Assembly (NCBI RefSeq): GCF_029873635.1
Contig: NC_080421.1
Coordinates: 41,831,120 to 41,895,119, forward strand
Reading direction: 5' to 3'
Source: Malania oleifera
Lineage: Eukaryota > Streptophyta > Magnoliopsida > Santalales > Ximeniaceae
Length of the DNA stretch: 64,000 nt
Made by a program: the position numbers and the translations under genes. Shown piece after piece: positions 1-11,356 of this stretch (position 1 is its first letter; each line of letters starts with the position of its first letter). The notes under the pieces are model-generated. The model was not told where the DNA came from. It worked only from the letters and a program-made list of their open reading frames with translations, and made no database searches.

Positions 1-2048
1 GTGGTGGACATCACCTTCAATTTCTTTTTTTTTTTCTCTCCAGATTTTCTTATAACTTTTCAGGGATAGTTGCATGGTTAATTGGGTGGCTTTTGAAAGT
101 TGATTTTTTGTCTTCTTCTACACAACTACTTTATTTGTAGAGAAGAGAAATAGATCTATCTTTTAAGACTGGCAAGTACGGATGAGAGGCAACATTGAAA
201 CCCTAGAATCTGATTCCACAATGACTTGCCTGTACTCTTTCCTTCCAAACCATGACAATGCCTTACCCAGGCTAAAAGTTCTGATATCAAGTAATTACAT
301 GGGCCTATACTACAAGATATCTTCCATTACAATCACTTCTTACTCTTCTTACCGTTGACTCAAGATTGCTCTTGTGCTGCATTTGGAAGCATGGATTTGG
401 ACCTTAGATTTGGATATGGTGAATTTAGAAAAAAAAAAAATTCAGGTATATTTTGTATTACGTCTTATGCAAATCCACACAAATTTAAATCTAAAGCCTC
501 TCCCTAATATAGGGTTATATTTGATTTGTAAAATTGAAAGAAATGATAATTTAAATGGAGAACATGATGAAATCAATTGATAAATTTTATTTTATTTTAT
601 TTTATTCTAAATTTTTTCTATGTACCAAGCAGAAGTCTCGCTTGTATTAATTTTAACCCAACCCATTGGAGGTAAGTTCCAACCAATAAAAATTGCTTCT
701 TAGGCATGCACCATGACCATCTTCCTTCCATAAAATTCAGTCCTTCACAAAATTGTTTTCACAAATTTTGATCTCCAAATTGTATTCTCGATCCTACCGA
801 TGAAAACTACACTTGTTATAACTCTTCTGAATCCACCAAGTAGCACAAGTGCCCTAGGCAATTCTTGCCTAAAACCAACACCTCTATAATGTAATCCAAC
901 CAAGGTAATAATTGCCACTAAAAAAAAAAAAAAAAAACTACCTTTCTACTGGAACTAATGAAGATATTTCAAATTATTCTAGCAATTGACACCTCAGGAC
1001 AGGCATTGTATCTTTCCAAAGGCCACATAAAGCAACTATCATTACTAGAAAATCACTATCTAAGTCTTACCTCACTTGTCGAAATTCAATTGTCGTTTGC
1101 AACCACCATAGTATCAGATCCTTTCTAAATTTCAACTTTCTTGACGACCTTCCAAAAATGGAACTTTTCTAATCCTACCCCGTCTATTTTAACTAATCAT
1201 ATCTTGTAAAAACCCTAGGGTCGGGGAATAGCCATAGCTAGCACTATTGCTCTTTCTCTCTCTCTCTCCAAAAGTGTGAAGAGCACTTTTTTTTTAGCTT
1301 CTTCATTGCGCCTACTTTATGTAGATAAACTTGCTTAAAGATTGAACCTCTCGGTGACTACTAAAAGAGAATTGATTGAGAAAGCAGCATTTCCAAAGCT
1401 TGGTATACTTCCATCTCTCTTTATCCTCTTTATAATCAAACAAGGTAGGATTTTGGTTTCTATTATTTCTATTATGGTTTCTCACACATGTTTCCACAAA
1501 CAACTAAAACCATAAGAAAAACATGCTAGAGATATAAATATTGCATTAAAAAAATTATATGATATTAAATCTTGATTAGATGGGGTATTTGTGGATTGTT
1601 ATAAAAAAAATATTTTTTAAAAAAAGAATTTTCAAATATAATGGTAATAAAGAAGGATTGATTAAAATTTAAGGGTTGGTGAAGTTTTTTAGGTCACTTT
1701 TTCTCCCTTATTGTCATCCTTCTTATTAGTTGTAACCTTACTATATTGGGATACTGATGATTTGCTATAAGGTTGTGCCAATAGGGTGGTTAGATTCAAT
1801 TGCTAATAATGAGTCTCAAATTGGCTGAGTCTAAGTTGAGTCTAGCCTAAAGAGGTCAAGCTCAACAAGTTTCAAGAGGGTCTGAAGCTAGTATGAGTTA
1901 GAAGCCATGGTAAAAGTCACAACCAAATGCCAAGTCATTCTATAGTTAGCTATTTCCATCCATTTAACAATAACCTTCTTGCCACCTTCTTCCTAAATTT
2001 TGTTCTCAATTTTAATAGTTTTCTCCTCAATCTTGGCTCATATAATCT
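1..2048. other. Intergenic, no gene recognised
   Basis: I see no reading frame with recognisable protein similarity on either strand; the short ORFs are AT-rich and repetitive. There are simple tracts such as poly-A at about 921-937 and a CT run at about 1252-1267. The right edge is the LTR boundary at 2049. Confidence 0.6.
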
Positions 2049-2371
2049 GTTGGGAATTAACACGAAATTCTCATATCTATGAGAAACAAAAATAGAGAAA
2101 TAATCCATGCCAAAGAAAACAATCACATGCACAAGACAATATTTACGTGGTTCGTCAATTTTGCCTATGTCCACAGAGTTGTAATGATTTCACTATTATC
2201 AAGAAAAAAAATACAGAGAGTTCGACGTACAATGATTTTCTCTCTCACTCTCAAAATGACGGCCTAACCTAATCATCCAAAAAACAATCGTTTTAAAAAC
2301 GACGCAGCATTAATTCGGATTGGGTCATCATCATCAGGATCAAACGAAACTAGACTCCACAAAGCCCAACA
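2049..2371 (-). repeat. LTR of element A (323 bp)
   Basis: The segment begins TGTTGGG and ends CCCAACA, a 7-bp perfect terminal inverted repeat, and is preceded on the minus strand by a polypurine tract. These are the normal marks of a plant Copia 3' LTR. It contains a motif typical of plant Copia LTRs, ATTTACGTGGTTCG (about 2150). The partner LTR is not in the window, so no TSD can be tested. Confidence 0.8.
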
Positions 2372-2463
2372 AATCTCCCACTTGGAGACTAGTTCAATCA
2401 CCAACATCAATCGCAATCCTCCAAAGGAACAATCCCTTATCCCTGCAACTCATCCTTTTGTCC

Positions 2464-3150
2464 TCAAGTTAGAAGACTAACTGAAGTTGCACACAATTTC
2501 AGCTTCTCAATAGTGACACCCTTAGTCAACATGTCTGCCGGGTTCTTAGATCCACAGATCTTATCAAGTATTACCAGCTTATCTTCAACAAGGTAACATA
2601 TGAAATGGTATTTTGTCTGTATATGCTTCAATTTTGAATGAAAAGCCGAATTTTTAGTAAGAAAAATTGCACTCTAACTGTCACTGTGTAAAATGTCCAT
2701 CTTCTACTTCTTACCCAATTCGTCTAAGAAACCATGTAGTCAAATCATCTCCTTTCCAGCTTCAGTTACTGCAACATACTCATTTTCTATAGTAGACAAA
2801 GTAACAATATTTTGTAGATTTGAAGCCCAAGATATAGCTATACCACCCAGAGTAAATACAAACCCTGTAATACTCTTTCTACTATCATTATCACCAGAAA
2901 AATCAGTGTCTACATAACCCTACAGTTTCAAACTTGCACTTGTAAAGCAAAGACATGTATCTAATGAACCCCTCAGATATCTCAGAATCCACTTGACTAC
3001 CTCCCAATGCTGCTTTCCTGGCCTACTCATGAATCTGCTCACAACTCTCACTACATGTCCAATGTTTGGCCTTGTACACACCATGGCATATATTAGGCTG
3101 CCAATAGCTGAGGCATAGGGTACCTTACTCATATGGTCCATTTCTTCTTC
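2464..3150 (-). pseudogene. Copia reverse transcriptase tail and RNase H, broken
   Basis: One frame runs from 3150 to a TGA at 2464-2466 and carries Copia landmarks in order: KVPYASAIGSLIYAM and CTRPNIGHVV (end of RT), GYVDTDFSGD (RNase H first acidic site), WASNLQNIVTLST, ENEYVA, and the KHIQTKYHFI motif. Three premature TAG codons lie at 2917-2919, 2704-2706 and 2674-2676. By family alignment each replaces a glutamine, so each fits one CAG to TAG change. The upstream RT core, integrase and gag are absent. Confidence 0.85.
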
Positions 3151-5052
3151 TGTTGTAATTGGTGTATTCCCAAAAGGGGGGATGAATTGGAATTTTAAAA
3201 CTTTTTCCTAGGTCAATTCAAATTCCTCAAATAGTAATTCACAAAATTAGGGTCTTTCTATATAATCATAAACCCAATCAAATATTAAAACAATTAAATG
3301 CAAACATTCAAGTGCTGAAATTTAAAATGCGGAAATTAAAAGCAGACACAAGAAATGTTATCGGGGTTCGGCCAATACTGCCTATGTTCCCGCCTCAACT
3401 TGCAAGTCCGAAGATTACCACTATTACTCACTTAACGGGTATAGCGGCACCGGTTACAACTAGGTCAAATTCCCATGGCTGACCTCAACCTTCACACACT
3501 CTCCTTACGGGGCAAAGAATTCCCACTTCAGGACACGCTTGGATTATAATCAAATAAACTTTTTCGTACAAGTGAAGGTGCTTCTAACACAAGAAGATTT
3601 GTATAACAATATGCTCAATACAATTACAAATTGCACTTCCATATGATATGAAAGTATAAGCTCAGTGAAGTCTAAATGGCAACTCTCAGTTATATGCAAC
3701 AATAACAGTTTATGTGTGAGAGTGGTGTGAATATATCTTTGAGTTAAAGTATGTATATCAATCACAAGCAATAACCTCAAAGATCTCAAGTGCACACTCA
3801 AATATCTCTAGAACAAATACCAAGTATAAAATATAGGAGATATTTGAAATCAAGCTTGTTTGAAAAGTATTTCATGAAAGTACAAAAACAAGCCTTTGAA
3901 TATTTGCAACAATAATGCAAGACTCACAAGCTCTACAGAGTATTTCCACTGAAGACTTATAAATTAAATCACAAGGGAACTCTCAAGCTCACTCTTGATA
4001 AAATCAATATCAAACAAATACAATGAGAGTGTGAGCTAATATGAACAACCTCAATAATACTCTTACCAAGGAATTTTAGCAAGTAGGATGAGTAAGAGAG
4101 GGATTTTTAACTAATAAGAGTATTTGAAAATTCAGAGGATTTTTGGTTAATGATATTTTCTAATCACCTAATCTTTCCAAATGAACTAGTATATATAGAC
4201 ATACAAAAAATTATAACCATTGAGGGACATAAGAGTATTTTTAGAAAAGATTAATGAAGGTTAAATATAATTAACCTTGTTTTACTGCAATTAAAAATGT
4301 TCAACCCGAGAGTTTCAATCAATTATATTTTAAGTTTGGTCGACCCAATTTCCAAGTTCGGTCGACCGAGGAGATTTTGAATTGAAGGTTCAGTTGACTG
4401 ACAAAGGGCGATTTTCGAACTCTTTGAGGTTCAGTCAACTGTATCTTAAATTTGGTATGCTATTCTTTATGGTCCGGTCGACTCAATCCCAAATGAACTA
4501 GAAGTTCAGTCAACTAAGTTGTTGGGGGGAAGACACGTGTGAGTTTGGTCGACTGTGGAAGATGTGTTAAAAAAATATTCAATCGAACCGAGTGAAGTCA
4601 AATTGTTGACTTCCACCCAGTTCAGTCGATTAAGGCATTTTACACTGCCTAGTTCGGTCGACTGAATTTGTCCATAAACTATTTTTGGCCCAAATAAATA
4701 CCTAAGTTAAGTCCCTATAAGTGTGAGTTATTAACCTATATGCTTAAGGGATTCCTATAGTCATTCTATGGCCTTTTTGAGCTTATGCAATCTATCATGC
4801 AAGTTATGCAATTATATTACGGACCAAATTTAAAAACTAAAAGCAATACAATGAAAAACTTCTTCTTTCTTTTTCTCTTCAGATTCCTATGGATAATGCT
4901 AGGAGTATGCGCTCTTTAAGGTCTTTCTGGCAATCACACCACTTTCATGTGTGTGTTCTGAATGATTAACATATTCAAGTACTTCGAGACACACATTAGT
5001 AACATGCGGTTTGTCATTTTCAAAACTAAGGATCGGATTCAAAAAGTTAACA
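3151..5052 (-). repeat. 3' LTR of element B (1902 bp)
   Basis: On the minus strand it begins TGTTAAC directly after the polypurine tract and ends ...ACCAATTACAACA. A TATA box (CTATATATAC) lies at 4198-4189 on the minus strand. Upstream of it, at 4335-4680, about nine variants of a GGTCGACC-centred palindrome are spaced 30-60 bp apart. The terminal stretch near 3170 has the C-rich segment (minus strand) typical of Copia-like LTR ends. Confidence 0.8.
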
Positions 5053-5071
5053 ATCTCCTCCTTTTTTGATG

Positions 5072-6685
5072 ATGACAAATGCATCAAAGTAAAATGAAGA
5101 TTTAGCCTAAAAAGTCTCCCCCCTTAGAATATGCATGAATTAAATTTAAGCAATAGAACACACGCATATTAATGAAAGAAGACAATTCAAAATATTTGCA
5201 CTCAGTTTTAGCAATGAGGTACGAATACAGACATGCATACATACAACACATACATTTTGCTCATAAAAGTTCTCCCTTTTTTGACATTAGCAAAAAGGAC
5301 CCAAAAAAATTTGTCATGTAAAACAAACTTAGTGAAAGAGAACTCCCTCTTTGAAAGACATTTTCCCCTTTTTATCATATAGCATTTTGGGCATAAAGAC
5401 AATTTTAAAGATATAACATTAATGCACATAAGCAAGAAAATAAAATATGTCACATGTAAAAGGCCAAATAACAAATATATGGAAATATATATATCCCTCT
5501 TATGAAATAGTTAGGAAATACTGGGGGTGCTTGCTGAAAATGAAACTTTAAATGTCATGCAAGCACAAGTTTTTCTAGTGGTCATTTGAGGCATGGAATA
5601 AAATATGATCAGAAAAGCAACCATATGGATCGAAAAAAAAATATGGCAATTTAAGTTCAGATCATATGGCAAACATATGACTGTGGCAAAATAACATATG
5701 CATAAAGTCAATACATTTTAGCACATGCCACAATGAATTCATTCAAGATCTAAGCTAAACATATTGGTGAGCAAAATAGAATAGGAGTTAATTTTGGATG
5801 CTCCCCCGATTAATTTGAATCCTAACTTAGATGAAATAAATTGCTTATACTAGTTAAGATTTAATTTATTAAGCATACCAAGAAGTATAAACAACTTGTT
5901 AAGATTTCTTTATCATAACTATACTAGGTATTTATTAATTCATTTCAAGCATTGCAACCAGTATAGTCTTCCTAGAGCCTTCAAATGCATCTGAAAATAT
6001 ATACTAAGGAATGAAATGATACTTATAACCTAGAACAATTCATATCTATTCATAGACTGGATATAGTGTTTAAGGTTTTTCAAAAGAGTCTCAAAACTTA
6101 AATAGCTAAGTGAGATGCAAATGAGTCTTTTATGCTCTCTTTCTACAATAGGAGCTCAGCTCCCTCTAAGTATATGATGATTATGTATGGATGAAGTTCA
6201 TTATTCAATTAGTTTTTACTCATCCTTTCAAAAATATTTTAGCATTTGTTTCAACATAATCATCTTTGCATAAAATTTTATTTTTAGGAAAATTTCTGTC
6301 GAAATTTCGGTAGCATGCCGTTTGTAAAATGGACATTTTCCAAACCTGTAAGTCATAAAAATCATACAGAATATATACCAGTATTACACATCACGGCATC
6401 AGCCATGCGGGTGGCGTTCCAGATATAATCAATAAAGCAAAAACGGTAGTGATAGTCGATGCATGATAAAGTAATATAGGCATAAATATTATCAGTTCAA
6501 CCATCAACAATAGCTATCCGTAATGACCCTACCATCAGATGTGCAAAATAGATTGTAGGTGAACGTGTAGTGCAATCGATGAAAGAAAACATGATAATGT
6601 ATGATGTTTACATATACAGACCAAGAAAAAAAGTAAATAAAGAGATAAGAGAAACAAAAGTTGCTTCACGATGATCTCCCAATGC
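5072..6685 (-). other. Non-coding internal region of element B
   Basis: AT-rich, with no protein similarity recognised on either strand; the small ORFs look like chance. It lies between the decayed ORF and the polypurine tract of element B and is taken as its 3' internal spacer. Confidence 0.5.
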
Positions 6686-7459
6686 CTATGCACCATCTCC
6701 ATCATCAGAAGATCTTGCCTCATCTCTAGCTATGTCCATCTCGTCATCGCCTTCAATGTTCAACTCATGAATATGATCGTTCAACTCATTGAAGTGAACA
6801 ACCATGACGCTCTCTAGTTCTCTGTGTCTATGCTTTAAGGAGACAGCAAACTCTCTAAACTCATTCTACAAAGTTGTATACTGAGCATGAGATGGTGAGG
6901 CTAGCTCCCTAATTTCTATCTGAAGAGACTGCGTGATCTGGAATTAGGACTCTCTGAACTCGGCAAAGGAAGAAGCAATACCTATGATGGCAACCATTAG
7001 ATCAGCATTAGATGGCTGCAGAGGCTGCGGTGGCTATGGTGGCTGAACTAACTAGTATCCCATAAGCCTCAAAGTGACCGAGGATAACATGTCTGTGTTC
7101 CTCCTTCTCTTAAGCACAACAACATTTGATCTGGTCACTTCCATATCCCTAAACACCCCGTTCAACATCCCTCCATATGGCATGATAATCATGCAGCCAA
7201 TAGTCCTAGAGAACATCTACTTAATCATCAAGTTAGGCAGGTCTAATTTCTTTCGAATGAAGAAACGCCATATGAAAAAATAGTCCAGATAGGACACATG
7301 GACCCTGGAACCAACCCTAGGCAAGATATTATAGGTAATCAAATGATGAACAATCTTAGCCTCTAGGTTGAAGGACCTATAATCTGGAGGATGATTAGGG
7401 TTAGCATCAGGAACAGTCATCACAAGATTGGCAAAGCTCACAACAGTGAAATCCTGCAC
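6686..7459 (-). pseudogene. Plant-transposon-type ORF of element B, broken
   Basis: A single minus-strand frame of about 258 codons can be followed from 7459 to a TAG at 6686. Its N-terminal half (FANLVMTVPDANPNHPPDYR ... SYLDYFFIWRFFIRKKLDLP ... MPYGGMLNGVFRDMEV) resembles the uncharacterised 'putative plant transposon protein' domain often annotated inside plant LTR elements. The C-terminal half is glutamine/proline-rich, then predicted helical and acidic (MVVHFNELNDHIHELN, DEARSSDDGDGA). Five in-frame stops interrupt it: TAG at 7217, 7052, 7034 and 6866, and TAA at 6944. All fit glutamine codons after C-to-T change. The family assignment is from memory of the domain pattern and has no known function. 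Confidence 0.6.
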
Positions 7460-7473
7460 ATTTATCCATTAAT

Positions 7474-8506
7474 TGTTTTTATACTAACTATATAAAACAA
7501 TTAATACTTCATGATTATTATGAATGCTTATGCTCTTAATCCTAATATGATTATTGGACACGTGCATATAATGTTTATTACTTTGATTCATAAAAGAGTG
7601 AGATTCTTGATGGGTCAATAAACTCAGTGAGTTGGGTAATGACATTATGTGTATGGTGACCATTAATTATTGATGGAATCCACTCCCGATATCGAGATTG
7701 ATGATACCCCCTTAAGGAAGCTTATAGGTTTTGATTATGTCAAAACCTGTAGGTGGATTTTGAATCCGACACATCAAATAAGTTAAGTGGAAGGTCTCAG
7801 GAAATTAATATGTCAATTAATTAAATTATCAGTAATTTAATTTAATTGACGGGTATCTGTAATCTTTACGTGGGGAGATAAATAAGCATTTAATAATAGG
7901 AGCTCGAAATTTAATTTCGAATATGACAGGGAGTGCAATTATAATTCTTTAGTGATATGAATTGTAATTAACGTAATTAAGGATTAATCCGGGTCAAATT
8001 AGGAATTCTTAATTACGTTGGAAGCCCTAGTCATATTTTCCCAAAGGTCCCTGCAATAGCCTATATATATGCGCTCCATTCAGTGGCGAGGGAAGACGAA
8101 AACGCACACACATAGGCAGACATCTTCATGCAAAGCAAACCCTAGCTACCACTGATGAGCCCACTCTCTGAGGAGTAAGGCGTGTTCGAGGAATACAGTA
8201 GAAATCCCTGGTCATCATCAAAAGTTTTTCTTTGATCTCGTAGATCTAGGAGTTCCTCTTCATGTTTGCAGATTCAGGAGTTCTTCTTCGTGCTTGCAGA
8301 TTCGAGATCAAACCAGAGAGATCTCGCAGGTATGATCCTAATCACGTAATTTGGTTTGTAAGATCGAATTTTTTATTGTGATCCGGGTTTGAAAGATTGA
8401 ATTTCTTTTTAACTCGGGTATGCAAGATAGCCTTTTTTTTTTTTTGTGTGGTTATCTGTATGCACTACAACCAGATCTTAGGGCTATTCCGCAACAAGCC
8501 CCTTCA
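7474..8506 (+). repeat. 5' LTR of element C (1033 bp)
   Basis: It starts TGTTTTTATACTAAC and ends GCCCCTTCA, directly followed by the PBS. A TATA box (CTATATATATGCGCTCC) lies near 8062-8078. It matches 9981-10866 closely along its length, except for a block of roughly 150 bp near 7789-7930 that is absent from the second copy. Confidence 0.75.
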
Positions 8507-8508
8507 AT

Positions 8509-8521
8509 TGGTATTAGAGCC
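8509..8521 (+). other. Primer-binding site of element C
   Basis: TGGTATTAGAGCC follows the 5' LTR by two bases. The plant Copia consensus complementary to initiator tRNA-Met is TGGTATCAGAGCC, so this copy has one C-to-T change. Confidence 0.7.
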
Positions 8522-8759
8522 TTAGCTGATACTGTATATGGATAATAATACCATGTTCTTCAGTTTTCGAACCAGTGCATGGATATGGTAGAACGTGTGG
8601 ATGCACTAACCTCTGTTTTGCAGCGTTCTGCCCGGTTATTATGGTCACACGAATGTATGGTTTATAATTACGATTGTTTAAAAATTTGAAGCATGTGAAG
8701 TCTGGATTATGGAGGCATAGTATTCTATAATCTGTCACAGGTTCATCCAAGACGCAGGC

Positions 8760-9710
8760 ACAGTTGCAACACATAGTAGTAGCAGAAAATAAGAAAAACC
8801 CTAGAACAGTTGATTGTTTGTTGATTTTATTGAGAGTAAGCCAAAAAGTTTTTCCTAGAGATTTAATCCATAAATTCATTTTTGGGGAAAACTTTTTTAA
8901 GTTAGTGAGTCTTTGCATTCTTGTTGCAAGACTCAAGAGATTGTCTTGTGTTTTGAAGAAAATATTTTTGACAAGCTGGTTTTCAAAATATCTCGTGTGC
9001 TTAACTTTTAAAAATCATTTATGAGATTTTTGCTTGTATATTTCAGATCTTTGATATTGAACATTGTGATTAATATTGTTATTTTGAATCAAAGATCCCT
9101 TCACATACACTCTCACACTTTCACACTGTGATTAATATTTGCATTATCTTGAGAGTAGGCATATTATCTTCACTGAGCTTATAGATCCTATCATATTGAA
9201 GTGCATTGATTATACTGGTACAAATATGCTTGTGTTAGACGCATTGAAATTGTACACAAAATTGTATTGATTATCCATTGTATTCCAGGCATGACCTAAG
9301 GGGGTGTTGATCTAACTATTAAGGATCGGTTGTAAAGATTGAGGTCAACGCTAGTAATTTGAGCTGACATTGTAAACAGTGTCGCTCCACCCAATAAGCG
9401 AGCATTAGTAGAATCATCGAGCTTGCGAGCTGAGGCAGGGACGTAGGAAGTATTGGCTGAACCCTTATAACATATTGCGTGTGCACTGTTTTATATTTCT
9501 GCAATTTATTTTCTTGCACATATATGTTATATTTGATAGATTGTGTTTACTGCACTTAATTTAATGTCTATATATTTTATATATATGTTGAATTGGTATA
9601 TGCTGGACAGACCCTAGGTTGTGTATATATTATTGTTGGTTAGTCAAATCTAGGAAGGAAACTTTAAATCTCCAATTCACCCCTCTCTTGAGAATACACC
9701 AATTCCAACA
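8760..9710 (+). repeat. 3' part of a B-family LTR, nested in element C
   Basis: The segment matches the 3' halves of the LTRs at 3151-5052 and 54085-56112 when those are read on their minus strand. Shared blocks include GTGTCGCTCCAC, the region around 9430-9470, and the terminal TTCACCCCTCTCTTGAG... ending ACCAATTCCAACA at 9710. The left boundary is not sharp; the 5' half of the LTR, with its palindrome array, is missing. It lies in plus orientation, opposite to the copy in element B. Confidence 0.65.
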
Positions 9711-9980
9711 ATCTATTTAATGATTATGCATGTGTATCTTTTATTCTATATAGTATGTGATCTAGTGTGTAGAGTACGACTTACACACATAAGATTAGAT
9801 CATCAGTTCTTATGGAATATAAGTTTATTGTTCATAGTTTTAAATGGAATTGGACACACCATTGGTAGGACTGTAACACAAGGTTTTAATAGGTCTATCT
9901 TGACTATGGGGGATGATATAATTCCAACTCCTTGTGCTAGTACACTTTGTGTGTATTGAACAGGACCGTCTTGGGGTAAT

Positions 9981-10866
9981 TGTTTTTATACTGACTATAT
10001 AAAACAATTAATATCTCATGATTATTATGAGTGCTTATGCTCTTAACCCTGATATGATTATTGGATACCTGCATGTAGTGTTTATTACTTTGATTCATAG
10101 AAGAGTGAGATTATTTATGGGTCAATAAACTCGGTGAGTTGGGTAATGACATTATGTGTATGGTGAACATTAATTATTGATGGAATCCACGTTCCAATAG
10201 GAGGATTGATGATACCCCCTTGAGTAAGCTTATAAGTTTTGATTGTGTCAAATCCTGTAGGTGGATTTTAAATCCGACACATCAAATAAGTTAAGTGGAA
10301 GTGCAATTATAATTTTTTAATGGTATGAATTGTAATTAACGTAATTAAGGATTAATCCGATCGGATTAGGAATTCTTAATTACGTTGGAAGACCTAATCA
10401 TATTTTCGTAGAGGTCCCTGTTGTAGTCTATATACACGCGCTCCATTCAACAGCGAGGGAAGATGAAAATGCACACACAGAGGTAGACGTCTTCATGAGA
10501 AGCAAACCCTAGCCACTGTTGACGAGCCCACTCTTTGAGGAGCAAGGCGTGATTGAAAAATACAGTAGAAGATCTCTGGTCGTCATCAAGAGTTCTTCTT
10601 CGATCTCATAGATCCAAGAGTTCCTTTTCGTGCTTGCAGATTTGGGAGTTCTTCTTCATGCTTGCAGATTTGAGATCAAACCAGAGAGATCTCGCAAGTA
10701 TGATCATAATCACATAATTAGGATTTGCAAGATCGAATTTTTATTGTGATCCGAGATTGAAAGATCAAATTTTTGTTTAACCTGGGTATGCAAGATCAAT
10801 TTTTTTTTTTATTATCCGCATGCACTACAATCAGATCTTAGGACTATTCCGTAGCATGCCCCTTTA
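9981..10866 (+). repeat. 3' LTR of element C (886 bp)
   Basis: It begins TGTTTTTATACTGAC after a short G-rich stretch (CTTGGGGTAAT) that may be the remains of the polypurine tract. It ends GCCCCTTTA at 10866, where the MADS-box reading frame resumes. It lacks about 150 bp present in the 5' LTR; the junction is near 10302. Confidence 0.75.
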
Positions 10867-10867
10867 G

Positions 10868-11356
10868 TTTAAGAAAACTAGCGAGTTATGCACCCTGTGC
10901 AATGCAGAAATTGCAATAGTAGTATTCTCACTAGCTGAGAAAGTCTTCTCCTTTGGCCATCCAGAAGTGGAATCCATTATGGATCGATTCCTCAGTCAAA
11001 ACCCTACTCGAGACCCTCCGCCTAGCTACGCACTCCATTTCATCAAAGCTCAGCGCAATGTTAATGCCCATGATCTCAACCTACAACTAACACATGTGCT
11101 TAGCCAACTCTAATCCGAGAAGAAGCATGGAGAAACACTTGACAGGATGAGAAAAGCCAGCCAAAGTTGCTACTGGTGGGAAGCACCCATTTAAGAGATA
11201 GAGTTGCATGAGCTTGAGCAACTAAGGGTTCACATGGAGGAGCTTAAGAAGAATGTGGTTAGGGAAGCCAACAAGGTTCAGTACGCCAAGAGGAGGTGTG
11301 CACCGATGCCATTTTTTGCGATGAAGAGGATGGGAATGGTGGAATATCTCCTATGA
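10868..11356 (+). pseudogene. AGL62-like type I MADS-box gene, 5'-truncated
   Basis: One frame of 163 codons starts inside the MADS domain (FKKTSELCTLCNAEIAIVVF, then EKVFSFGHPEVESIMDRFL) and ends at TGA 11354-11356. This is the Malpha pattern of the AGL62/AGL61 group, DNA-binding regulators of endosperm and female gametophyte development. The C-terminal part has the charged helical stretch (LHELEQLRVHMEELKKNV) of that group. The first ~30 codons of the MADS box, including the start and main basic DNA-contact residues, are missing: the frame begins one base after the end of element C's LTR. Two in-frame TAA codons at 11111 and 11192 each sit where the family has glutamate (GAA to TAA). It cannot make a working factor. 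Confidence 0.85.

Larger units (their letters stand above)
2049..3150 (-). mobile_element. Element A: 3' remnant of a Ty1/Copia retrotransposon
   Basis: On the minus strand this reads as the end of the Copia polyprotein (RT tail plus RNase H), a polypurine tract (AAGTGGGAGATT just above 2371), and a 3' LTR. The 5' part of the element is missing: its reading frame is cut at 3150/3151, exactly where the LTR of element B begins. A is therefore older than B. Confidence 0.85.
3151..7473 (-). mobile_element. Element B: long-LTR retrotransposon, 5'-truncated
   Basis: On the minus strand the order is a decayed ORF (7459-6686), non-coding internal sequence, a polypurine tract at 5071-5053 (AAAAAAGGAGGAGAT) and a 1.9-kb LTR at 5052-3151. 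No RT, integrase or gag is recognised, so this is probably a non-autonomous derivative. It sits inside the RNase H region of element A. Its 5' side is cut at the LTR of element C (7474). Related LTRs occur at 8760-9710 and 54085-56112. Confidence 0.75.
7474..10866 (+). mobile_element. Element C: non-coding LTR retrotransposon with nested fragment
   Basis: Two direct repeats (7474-8506 and 9981-10866) flank a short internal region. The first is followed by a primer-binding site, TGGTATTAGAGCC at 8509-8521, one mismatch from the usual Copia initiator-tRNA-Met site. Leaving out the B-type LTR piece (about 8760-9710), the internal region is only about 520 bp and carries no coding similarity, so the element must have been moved in trans. 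Left flank is element B; right flank is the MADS pseudogene. No matching 5-bp target duplication is seen. Confidence 0.75.

Noticed and set aside
4335..4680. Regularly spaced short repeats that might look like a CRISPR array
   Set aside because: The repeats are variable and unevenly spaced and lie in U3 of a plant LTR element; CRISPR does not occur in plant nuclear DNA.
8514..8936. Minus-strand 140-codon ORF
   Set aside because: It spans the PBS and junctions of two retroelements in antisense and resembles no protein.
8760..9710. Possible 5' LTR of element B
   Set aside because: It is the right family but in the opposite orientation and lacks the LTR's 5' half, so it cannot be the partner of 3151-5052.
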